Shown here: one piece after another, positions 1-6,873 of the stretch
How positions within the stretch are numbered: position 1 is the stretch's first letter
Layout of the letters: every line of letters starts with the position of its first letter
Assembly (NCBI GenBank): GCA_015493625.1
Contig: WGCT01000456.1
Span: 1 to 13,575, forward strand
DNA length: 13,575 nucleotides
Direction: 5' to 3'
DNA from: Draconibacterium sp.
GTDB taxonomy: Bacteria; Bacteroidota; Bacteroidia; Bacteroidales; Prolixibacteraceae
Made by a program: the position numbers and the translations under genes
The notes under the pieces: model-generated
Told to the model about the DNA's origin: nothing
Databases searched by the model: none
Seen by the model: the letters and a program-made list of their open reading frames with translations, nothing else

Positions 1-95
1 GTATTGTCGTGGGTAAGAATTAAATCGGGTTTTCTGAAAACAATCTCTCCTGTATTCGCTTTCAGAATTTTTTCCACAAAAGTTTTTCCAGCCAT
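1..95 (-). CDS. Aconitase/3-isopropylmalate dehydratase large-subunit-like protein, N-terminal fragment (runs off left edge)
   Basis: Only the first 31 codons are in the window; the rest lies beyond base 1. The translation begins MAGKTFVEKILKA, continues with TGEIVFRKPD, and reaches LTHDN. This is the usual opening of LeuC/homoaconitase-type (de)hydratases (TxxEKIL, then GEIV, then a D-x-x-x-x-HD stretch that starts the substrate domain). It is a second, separate large-subunit homologue just downstream of the fused LeuC-LeuD gene, 98 bases away on the same strand. Its start differs clearly from that neighbour, so it is a paralogue and not a fragment of it. The iron-sulfur ligands are not visible, so the substrate (citrate/isocitrate, isopropylmalate, citramalate or homocitrate) cannot be assigned. 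The family call is fairly secure and the function is open. Confidence 0.75.
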   Translation of the reverse strand, partial: MAGKTFVEKILKANTGEIVFRKPDLILTHDN

Positions 96-193
96 TTTAT
101 TTTATTTTAAAAGTGTTGAAAATATATTTTTTCAATCGCCCTATTACTAACCTGCAATATGTATAATGCAGACCAACTCTGTTTGCTCTCATT

Positions 194-1993
194 TCAACCC
201 AACAGTCCTCCTTTTTTATAAATCTGCATTTGAACTTTTGAAAATGGGTTAATAAAAATTTGCTTTCCGGTTTCGGTGTTTTGAATACAACCCGTTTTAA
301 AATTAATCTTCACCCAGTCGCGATTTATCAATTCCAACTCCGATAAATCGGTGTACGTTAACACGGGGAATGCTGCATTAATTGCATTCCGCTCGTAAAT
401 TGCCCCAAACGATTTTGCAAGAATGGCCTGATTCTTCAGCGACTTAAAACAATCGACCGCCTGCTGGCGCGAGCTTCCAGCACCGAAATTCTTACCCGTA
501 ATAATTATATCTCCGGGCCTCGATTTTTTCGCGTAATCCTCCCAGCCTTTCAAGTTTCCAAACGTGTGTTGCCCCATTTCGTTAATGTCGGTTACCGAGA
601 GGTGCTGGTTATGAAATATCATGTCGGTATCGATATTGTCCTCGTTAATAATCCACACTTTCCCCTCAATTACAGTTGGCACATTGCTCTTGGGTTCACT
701 CTTTTTAGTTGTATGAAGCTCCTTATTTTTCGGAATAAAAACAGCGGGTTTTTCGGGAATAGCACTTTCGGTAGTTATGTATCCTGCAATTGCCGAAGCT
801 GTTGCTGTGGCCGGCGAAGCGAGAAAAACATCGCCTTTTCCCTGCTTGCCTGCAAAGTTCCGGTTGCCGGTGCTAACAGTTACTTCGCCCGGTCCGTTCT
901 GCCCAATTTGCCCGGCGGCACAGCCGGCACAACCGGCATTCCCTACTAACACCCCGGCATCTTTAAAAATCTTCACAATACCTTCGTCGAGACACTGACG
1001 CCAGACTTCGTCGGTAGCAGGAACAATTTTCAAAACCACTCCCGGAGCTATTTTTTTCCCTTTCAGAATTTTTGCAGCCACACGCATATCTTCAATTCTG
1101 CCGTTTGTACAGCTTCCAATAAACGATGAATCGATTTTTACCCCTTTCACCTCAGCAACATTTTTCACATCGTGAGGTTTCCCCGGCATCGAAATCTGCG
1201 GTTGAATGGCGGTAAGGTCAAATTCAAAAACTTGCTCATAATTTGCTACATCATCGGCAAAAACAGGCGTAACTTTTTTCCCCGAACGCTTCTCCGAGAA
1301 TTGAATTATCTCTGCTGAAGGAGGAATAAGAAGTGCAATTGCACCCATTTCTGTAGCCATCGACGAGATGGTTATCCTGTCGCTCAGCGATAATTTTTCA
1401 ACCGGATTGCCGGATAGCTCAACCGAATAGCCGAGCAACGAATTCGCGCCAAACTTTCGCAGCAGTGCCAACACCAAATCCTTGGCATAAACACCCGCCT
1501 GTATTTCGCCCGTTAAATTAATTTTTACCGATTTTGGCACTTTAAACCAAACTGTTCCGTTTGCCCAGGCAGCCGCAATATCGCGGTCGCCCATTCCCTG
1601 TCCAAACCCTCCAATTGCACCGAGAATATTCGCATGAGAATCGGTTGAGACCATTGTACTCCCGGGAACTGCCAGCCCCTCGTCGATGGCGAGGTGGGTG
1701 CCAATTCCCGAATTTATATCGTACACTTCAATCTGGTTGTTTCGGGCAAACAACCGGCAAGCTTGCTGATTTGCAGCATATTTTTGGTCGGAGCCGGTTG
1801 GATTACAATCGAAAGTAAACCATGTTTTTTTTGGGTTCGAAACGGCAAGTTGGTTATCAACCAAATTTTTCACCACGTTTGCTCCTCCAAAATCGCGGGC
1901 CAGACGCACATCAATCTGCACGTCTAAAATCTCACCCGGAGCCACTTTTTTCTTTCCCGAATGATTTGCCAGTATCTTTTCAATAATCGTCAT
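194..1993 (-). CDS. Fused LeuC-LeuD type (aconitase superfamily) hydro-lyase
   Basis: A 599-residue fusion of a LeuC-like large subunit (about 1-410) and a LeuD-like swivel domain (about 440-590), joined by a Lys/Pro/Ser-rich linker. The family isomerises hydroxy-acids by dehydration and rehydration on a [4Fe-4S] cluster. All three expected cluster cysteines are visible: C295 in GSCTNGR, and C355 and C358 in GCAGC. STDSH (116-120) and TWFKVP-like NGTVWFKVP (145-153) match the large subunit. The swivel domain has NIDTD (453-457) and NFGAGSSRQQA (502-512), with the substrate-binding Arg of the SSR motif kept and the common SSREHA changed to SSRQQA. LeuC and LeuD are usually separate polypeptides, and full aconitases are longer. 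Between citrate lyase/isocitrate dehydrogenase genes and another LeuC-like gene, aconitase activity is my first choice; citraconate/isopropylmalate-type hydration is the alternative. The start ATG lies 12 bases after the HD gene. Confidence 0.85.
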   Translation of the reverse strand: MTIIEKILANHSGKKKVAPGEILDVQIDVRLARDFGGANVVKNLVDNQLAVSNPKKTWFTFDCNPTGSDQKYAANQQACRLFARNNQIEVYDINSGIGTHLAIDEGLAVPGSTMVSTDSHANILGAIGGFGQGMGDRDIAAAWANGTVWFKVPKSVKINLTGEIQAGVYAKDLVLALLRKFGANSLLGYSVELSGNPVEKLSLSDRITISSMATEMGAIALLIPPSAEIIQFSEKRSGKKVTPVFADDVANYEQVFEFDLTAIQPQISMPGKPHDVKNVAEVKGVKIDSSFIGSCTNGRIEDMRVAAKILKGKKIAPGVVLKIVPATDEVWRQCLDEGIVKIFKDAGVLVGNAGCAGCAAGQIGQNGPGEVTVSTGNRNFAGKQGKGDVFLASPATATASAIAGYITTESAIPEKPAVFIPKNKELHTTKKSEPKSNVPTVIEGKVWIINEDNIDTDMIFHNQHLSVTDINEMGQHTFGNLKGWEDYAKKSRPGDIIITGKNFGAGSSRQQAVDCFKSLKNQAILAKSFGAIYERNAINAAFPVLTYTDLSELELINRDWVKINFKTGCIQNTETGKQIFINPFSKVQMQIYKKGGLLG

Positions 1994-2005
1994 AATTCAA
2001 AAAAA

Positions 2006-2554
2006 TTAAATTTCCAATCGATTTTTAAAAGGTAGAAATGTCATAAAATCGGCATGATGCACGAGGTACGCCTCGGTGGTACGTTTTACCATGTCGCCCT
2101 CGCCGGCGTGGGTTGCAATAATATGGCAAACCTCTGGTGGCACACCACACTCCTCGGCCAAAGCAACTCCCGAAAACGGGTGGCGTAAATATTTTCCATA
2201 ATCTCCCTGAACGGCACTTCCATTTTCATCTAAAACATACTCCAGCAGTTTCCCGACATCGGCAAGAATTGCACCTGCAATCAACACATCCATATTTACA
2301 GGCAGCTCCTCTTTGAAAAATTCGCCAACTTTTCGGCCTGCATCGCGAACAATATGTACCACCGCCCGTTTGTGTGCCATAAACGAGACCTTCAAGTCGG
2401 GGCCACAGAGCAATGTAAACGGAATGCGGTTTAAATCGTCAGCCGACAAAACACTCCGTTGCAAAGCCAACTGCCAGGTTTTGGCTGTCTTTTCTCTCAA
2501 TTCATCGTTGGTAATCCAATCCAACTCCGGCCACAATTCAAAAACATTTTCCAT
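2006..2554 (-). CDS. Small HD-domain protein with altered HD dyad
   Basis: A soluble protein of 182 residues. An HD-type phosphohydrolase fold is suggested by an early His (HKRAV, about 61), ILADVGKLLE (about 96-105), RHPFSG (about 125), HIIATH (about 144-149) and HHADF (about 166-170). In typical members the middle motif is HDxGK. Here the His is Ala (ADVGK), so one metal ligand seems lost while the Asp and the other histidines remain. That could mean altered metal binding, or a binding or regulatory role instead of catalysis. The gene sits inside the operon, 17 bases after the dehydrogenase gene and 12 bases before the LeuC-LeuD gene, so it is probably linked to the same pathway. I chose the ATG at 2554; a GTG immediately upstream (2557) is an equal possibility and adds one residue. 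The substrate is unknown. Confidence 0.75.
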   Translation of the reverse strand: MENVFELWPELDWITNDELREKTAKTWQLALQRSVLSADDLNRIPFTLLCGPDLKVSFMAHKRAVVHIVRDAGRKVGEFFKEELPVNMDVLIAGAILADVGKLLEYVLDENGSAVQGDYGKYLRHPFSGVALAEECGVPPEVCHIIATHAGEGDMVKRTTEAYLVHHADFMTFLPFKNRLEI

Positions 2555-2571
2555 CACTTTTAAATTTTATA

Positions 2572-3768
2572 TTAACCCAATTTTGCAATAATTGCATCGG
2601 CCATTTGCCGGGTTGTGGCAGCACCATTTTCAATCGCCTCTTGGCTGCCGGTCATTTTTTTCATATCGTAGGTTTGTACACTTCCCTCTTCAATCACTTC
2701 GGCAACTGCCTTCCTTATTTTTCCGGCAAAACCCTGCTCGTCAATATAGTCGAGCATCATGCAAGCCGATTCAATCATGGCAATCGGGTTTACAATCGAC
2801 TTCGGGAAACCGGCATATTTTGGTGCCGAGCCGTGTGCGGGTTCAAAAACGCCGATGCCGGTTTCGGGATTTACCTGTGCCGAGCAGGCAAAACCGAGTC
2901 CACCAATTAACCCCGCAAAACCATCGGAGACAATATCGCCAAACATATTTCCGGCAACAATTACCCCGTAGTTTTCCGGATTTTTTGTGAGCCACATCAT
3001 CTGCGCGTCAATGTTGGTATTCCACAGCTCTATTCCGGGGAATTCAGCGTCGCGGATTTCGCGCGCCATTTTATACATCATCCCCGATGTTTCGCGAATT
3101 ACATTTGGTTTTTCGCAAACCGTAACCGACTTGTATCCGTACTTTTTAGCGTGACCAAAAGCAGCCTTCAGAATGCGGGAGGTAGCTTTTTTCGTAAAAA
3201 TACGCGTTGAAACAGAGAGCTCTTCAACAGGAACATCGCCAAAATTTTTAACGAACCGCGGATGCGTAAGCAGTGCTTCGTAAACCTTTTTCGGCGGATT
3301 GCTCCACTCTACTCCCCCATACAGACCCTCAGTATTTTGCCTGAAAATTGCCACATCAACATCAGGTTCTTCGATGGTATTATTTGCCCCCCGGCGGATA
3401 AAATTAAGTGGATTACCTTTGTAAGTGCGGCACGGTCGCAGGCAAATATCGAGGTTAAAATGCTGACGCAGTGCAACAATGGGACTTGAATAAACCAGTC
3501 CTTTCTCTTTGAGGTGCGGGGCAAGTTCGTTAAAAGCCTCCTCCTTGGGTTTCGATGTGATTGCACCAAAAAGCGCAATTTTGTGTTCCTCAATGATCTG
3601 AATTGTGCGATTGGGAAGTGGGTCTCCCTCGTTGCACCAAAATTCCCAGCCAATGTCGCCTTCAACATAATCGGCCTCAAAACCAACGGCTTTAAGAACA
3701 CGAATTGCCTCTTCGAGAACGGTTCTTCCAATTCCATCGCCGGGCAGTGTTACAATTGTTCGTTTCAT
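2572..3768 (-). CDS. Isocitrate/isopropylmalate dehydrogenase family, probably NADP-dependent isocitrate dehydrogenase-like
   Basis: A 398-residue beta-decarboxylating dehydrogenase. LPGDGIG (8-14) is the family opening. Substrate arginines appear in ALRQ (R101), CLRP (R111) and FRQNTEGLYGG (R143, with Tyr150). The catalytic Lys is K220 in CEKPNV. The metal aspartates are D254, D278 and D282 (NIDAQMM, GDIVSD). Aligned by eye to E. coli isocitrate dehydrogenase, Ser113, which contacts the gamma-carboxylate, corresponds to Ser95, which argues against isopropylmalate. Asn115 corresponds to Ile97, a difference. The NADP-discriminating Lys344-Tyr345-Val351 and Tyr391 correspond to K317, Y318, V326 and Y367 (HGSAPKYAG, VNP, QTYD), so NADP use is likely. 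Arg395 is a Lys. It sits 10 bases after citF. A methylmalate or homoisocitrate dehydrogenase is the main alternative. Confidence 0.85.
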   Translation of the reverse strand: MKRTIVTLPGDGIGRTVLEEAIRVLKAVGFEADYVEGDIGWEFWCNEGDPLPNRTIQIIEEHKIALFGAITSKPKEEAFNELAPHLKEKGLVYSSPIVALRQHFNLDICLRPCRTYKGNPLNFIRRGANNTIEEPDVDVAIFRQNTEGLYGGVEWSNPPKKVYEALLTHPRFVKNFGDVPVEELSVSTRIFTKKATSRILKAAFGHAKKYGYKSVTVCEKPNVIRETSGMMYKMAREIRDAEFPGIELWNTNIDAQMMWLTKNPENYGVIVAGNMFGDIVSDGFAGLIGGLGFACSAQVNPETGIGVFEPAHGSAPKYAGFPKSIVNPIAMIESACMMLDYIDEQGFAGKIRKAVAEVIEEGSVQTYDMKKMTGSQEAIENGAATTRQMADAIIAKLG

Positions 3769-3778
3769 AATTATGAGT

Positions 3779-5347
3779 TTAAGTTTTATCGTTAATTTCT
3801 ACCTGTTTTATGGAGTCGATTACAGTTCCATCGACCCATTTTACCACTCCAATAATTTTATCGGAGAGTGTCGGTCTTTCAGGTTTACCACAAATTCTCT
3901 CTGCCTCCTCTTTAAGTTCCTGAATAGTTTTCACCGGCAAATTTGTTCGTTTTGCCTTGTCAATTAAATCGGTACGTTTCGGATTAATTGCAATGCCGCG
4001 CTCGGTTACAATTACGTCAATTAATTCACCGGGGCCGCAGAGTGTTGTAACCTCATCGACAACAACCGGAATGCGGTCGCGGAATAGTGGAACGGGAAGA
4101 ATGACGCATTTCGAAAAGAGGCAGTTCTGCCAACCCCCAATTCCGTGCAACATGTATCCATCGGAGTGAGTTACTACATTGGCATTAAAATTCAAATCTA
4201 CTTCAGTGGCTCCCAGAATTACCACATCAACCAATTGTGCAAAATTTCCTTTGCCGTGGTAATTGTAACTTGTAAAAGGACTGGTATTTACATGGTTTGC
4301 ATTTTCGCGCATGGAACGAACGCCTTCGAGGTCGAAAGTTTGTCCGTCGAGGATGTAATCGGTGAGTCCCTCTTCGAGCATTTTTACCGCGTACTTGTTG
4401 CTGCCGGCCCTGATAAAACGCGCCTTTCTTCCGGTTTTTCGCAAGATATCCTGAAAATACAATCCTATGGAAAGCGATGTTCCGCCGGCCCCTACTTGAA
4501 ACGAGAAACCGTCGTAAATCAATCCGGTGGCCTCGCAAAACTCTGCTGTTAATCGTGCAATATAAAGTCTGTCGGGGCTTTTGGTAATTCGTGTTGTGCC
4601 GGAGACAATTTTTTCGGGAATCCCAATCTTTTCAACCTGCACCACATAATCGACATAATTACCCTGAATTTGCCAAGGGACACACGGGAACGGCACCAGA
4701 TTGTCGGTTGCCACAATTACCTTTTCGGCATATTGCGAATCGGCAAGTGCAAACCCTAGCAACCCACAAGCTGCTTCGCCACGGTCGCCGGTTGCATTAC
4801 CAAAGAAATCGGCAGTTGGCGCAGCAATTACCGCAATGTCTATTTTCACCTCACCGTCCTGAATGGCCTGGTATCGCCCGCCGTGCGAGCGTAAAACTGC
4901 CATTCCCTTCATTTTCCCTTCGGAAGCAAATTTCCCAAGTGGTCCGTTCATACTTCCCTCGATATGATGAATTGTGCCATCTTCGAGATAGGGAATTAAA
5001 TGCTCGTGACAAGGAAATGATGCCGAAGGAAACCAGACCAGGTCTTTTACACCCAACGTTTTGGCAATATCAAAAACCTGATTGGCAATTAAATCGCCAT
5101 TGCGAAAATGGTGGTGTGTCGAGATAGTCATTCCATCGGTCAGCCCCGCTTTTACCAACGCAGCTTTTAACGAAGAGACGAGTTTGTTCCCGTCGGCAGG
5201 AAAATCGGCACACGATGAGATTGCGGGGCCATATTTTTTGGCGGTTGGTTTGTATTTTTCCACCCCTTTGAAAGGAGTTGTCTCCCTGCCATTTACAACT
5301 TCAGGAACCCATCGTCCGGCAGCATTTTGTATCAGTTTAGTTTTCAT
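3779..5347 (-). CDS. citF: Citrate lyase alpha subunit (citrate CoA-transferase), CitF family
   Basis: A 522-residue protein colinear with CitF, which moves the acyl carrier from acetyl to citrate before CitE cleaves it. Recognisable blocks are GMTISTHHHFRNGDL near the N-terminus, SHGGRY with GEVKIDIAV, DFFGNATGD, FQVGAGGTSLSIG, NANVVTHSDG, then GIAINPKRTDL and a C-terminal VKWVDGTVIDSI as in the E. coli protein. Length is close to the usual 500-520. The start at 5347 is chosen because a strong GGTGGAGGG lies 6 bases upstream, and this start overlaps the citDE stop by 11 bases, typical of translational coupling. An upstream in-frame ATG at 5371 would place that site inside the coding region. 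No citC, citX or citG (activation and prosthetic-group genes) is seen in the window. A citramalate-specific homologue is possible. Confidence 0.88.
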   Translation of the reverse strand: MKTKLIQNAAGRWVPEVVNGRETTPFKGVEKYKPTAKKYGPAISSCADFPADGNKLVSSLKAALVKAGLTDGMTISTHHHFRNGDLIANQVFDIAKTLGVKDLVWFPSASFPCHEHLIPYLEDGTIHHIEGSMNGPLGKFASEGKMKGMAVLRSHGGRYQAIQDGEVKIDIAVIAAPTADFFGNATGDRGEAACGLLGFALADSQYAEKVIVATDNLVPFPCVPWQIQGNYVDYVVQVEKIGIPEKIVSGTTRITKSPDRLYIARLTAEFCEATGLIYDGFSFQVGAGGTSLSIGLYFQDILRKTGRKARFIRAGSNKYAVKMLEEGLTDYILDGQTFDLEGVRSMRENANHVNTSPFTSYNYHGKGNFAQLVDVVILGATEVDLNFNANVVTHSDGYMLHGIGGWQNCLFSKCVILPVPLFRDRIPVVVDEVTTLCGPGELIDVIVTERGIAINPKRTDLIDKAKRTNLPVKTIQELKEEAERICGKPERPTLSDKIIGVVKWVDGTVIDSIKQVEINDKT

Positions 5348-6539
5348 ACGAAACCCTCCACCTTTTTTCAATTAATCCAAAAGCCAACGCATCGTTAACT
5401 GTTTTCAGCGCCCTTTTTACCACAGGCAGGTCAACCATTTTCGAACCGATTGCAACCACTGCCCTGCCCTCTTTTTTCGCTTTCTCGAAAGCAAGCACTA
5501 TTTTTTGTGCCTTTTTTATCTCTTTTTCTGATGGCGAAAACCCGCGGTTAACCCACTCCACCTGCACCGGATGAATACATCCCATTCCGGCAAAACCCAT
5601 TGCTTTCGACTCGTGGGCAGCATTCAAAACTTTTTCGTCATTTTCGAAATCGGAGAATACCGAATCGATGGGCTGAATTCCGGCGGCATGCGCAGCATTT
5701 ACTATACGGCTGCGGGCATAAAACGACTCGGTTGCCGGTGTTGTGCGCTGCACGCCAAGGTCGGCAGTGTAATCTTCGAGACCGATTGCCAGCGAAACAA
5801 TATTTGGCGAGGCAGTTGCAATTTGATATGCATTTTCAACACCAAGAGCACTTTCGATTATCGGCATCAAAAAAACAGGATTCCTGCTGACCGAAATCTG
5901 CTGAATCTTTTCAGCAACCTGAATGACCTGTTCCGGCAACTCACATTTCGGAATTAAAACAGTGTGCACATTGCAGGGAACAATGTATTCGAGGTCAGTC
6001 AACCCTGCCGGAAGCTGATTGATGCGCACCATTCGTTCGGCTCCTTTAAAATCGATTAGGCACAGTGCGTTACGAACGAGAATACGCGCCTCCTCCTTTT
6101 TCTCCGGCGACACGGAATCTTCCAAATCGAGAATTATGGCATCGCTACCGTAAATTCCTGCATTAATCATCATTTTCGGATTATTGCCCGGAATGTAAAG
6201 CCGCGAACGCCGGTAACGATTTCCCGGAATAGTGTATTGGTTTTCGGGCAGCAAATTGAAGATAAACTGCTTGCTGCTCCCCGAATATTTTTGAAAAGCA
6301 TGCTCTAACCGTGCGGCAAGTGCAAACGATAAAGCACCCGAGTCTTCAACCAAAACTTCAACGCCATTTAACTCATAAAAAGCCAACATTTTTTGCACAA
6401 GCTCTTCAATCGATTTTCCAAAAAGAGCTTTTACCTTACTTTTTAGTACAATTTTATTGGGTGAACCGGATTGGCTTGTTACTTCAACAAAACAATCGGC
6501 ACGAACAACATCACCCCTTTTGCCGGATGAACCCTTCAT
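5337..6539 (-). CDS. CitD-CitE fusion: citrate lyase acyl-carrier-like domain plus citryl lyase beta subunit
   Basis: A 400-residue fusion. Residues about 1-88 resemble CitD, the gamma acyl carrier: LKSKVKALFGKSI and VEDSGALSFALAARLE match the conserved core. Residues about 108-400 are a CitE/HpcH-HpaI aldolase: RRSRLYIPG, DLEDSV (metal ligands), RMVRIN, MPIIES, AIGLEDY, PIDSVFSD and IHPVQVEW. CitE cleaves the citryl thioester to oxaloacetate and an acetyl thioester. CitD and CitE are normally separate. An oddity: by gap-free eye alignment to E. coli CitD (E-S14-G-D), the prosthetic-group serine position is Arg13 (VRAD), and only S4 and S5 lie nearby. The carrier function may be relocated or lost, and a CoA-thioester lyase such as citramalyl-CoA lyase is an alternative. 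It is the first gene of the operon, read from the 334-base divergent spacer. Confidence 0.85.
   Translation of the reverse strand: MKGSSGKRGDVVRADCFVEVTSQSGSPNKIVLKSKVKALFGKSIEELVQKMLAFYELNGVEVLVEDSGALSFALAARLEHAFQKYSGSSKQFIFNLLPENQYTIPGNRYRRSRLYIPGNNPKMMINAGIYGSDAIILDLEDSVSPEKKEEARILVRNALCLIDFKGAERMVRINQLPAGLTDLEYIVPCNVHTVLIPKCELPEQVIQVAEKIQQISVSRNPVFLMPIIESALGVENAYQIATASPNIVSLAIGLEDYTADLGVQRTTPATESFYARSRIVNAAHAAGIQPIDSVFSDFENDEKVLNAAHESKAMGFAGMGCIHPVQVEWVNRGFSPSEKEIKKAQKIVLAFEKAKKEGRAVVAIGSKMVDLPVVKRALKTVNDALAFGLIEKRWRVSYEN
5354..5362 (-). promoter_or_regulatory. Strong ribosome-binding site deciding the citF start
   Basis: On the minus strand the sequence reads GGTGGAGGG, then six bases, then the ATG at 5347. 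Such a clear Shine-Dalgarno site is unusual here, where most genes have none. It lies inside the last codons of the citD-citE gene, which supports coupled translation of the two citrate lyase subunits. Confidence 0.7.
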
Positions 6540-6873
6540 TTTTAAAATTTTATGAATCCTGATTCAAATTCTACGCAGTAGCAGGTTTTATTGAAAAAAC
6601 CTGTACGGAGAGGACAGAAGAACAATGGATTAGAAAGTGTTGCAAAGCTGCAACTAATGCGAAACAGAATCATCGTCGAGACACTCGGGCATCCCAAGGT
6701 AAAAGAAAACCGGACATTGATACGATTGAATCATGTTTCGAATTTAGGAAAAGTTATAGAATTTTGTACTATTGTAAATGTTTTTTTAACCGGCAGGTTC
6801 TATAAAATTGAATTAACAATATTCTTTACTTCTAAAAAATCATTTGTATTTTGCACCTATTAAATACAACCAT
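6540..6873. other. Divergent intergenic region between the citrate operon and the AI-2E transporter gene
   Basis: 334 bases with no convincing gene. It must hold the promoters for both directions. Near its right end TATTTTG (6846-6852) is a one-base-short match to the Bacteroidetes -7 element (TAnnTTTG), but no clear TTTG partner lies at the right distance. A hairpin lies at 6582-6603. Two frames stay open through 6563-6800 but lack a good start, and their translations are not recognised. A weak likeness of KLQLMRNRIIVETL (about 6646-6690) to the end of IS982-type transposases is too short to call. I see no tRNA or known riboswitch. Confidence 0.5.
6582..6603. repeat. Inverted repeat (8-bp stem) upstream of the citrate operon
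   Basis: CAGGTTTT (6582-6589) pairs perfectly with AAAACCTG (6596-6603) around a six-base loop. It lies about 45 bases upstream of the citDE start on the minus strand, so it could sit in the 5' leader or serve as an operator. No T-run follows on the minus strand, and nothing is transcribed into it from upstream, so a terminator is unlikely. Confidence 0.4.

Noticed and set aside
4591..5127. 178-codon frame antisense to citF
   Set aside because: The opposite strand encodes well-conserved CitF; the antisense translation is rich in Arg/Gln/His and matches nothing, as expected for a shadow frame.
5348..5371. Upstream ATG for citF (eight extra residues)
   Set aside because: The strong GGTGGAGGG site would fall inside the coding sequence and correctly serves the ATG at 5347 instead.
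6591..6863. 90-codon plus-strand frame in the divergent spacer
   Set aside because: It needs a TTG start, has no recognised domain, overlaps the likely promoter of the next gene, and its resemblance to an IS982 transposase tail is too short to trust.
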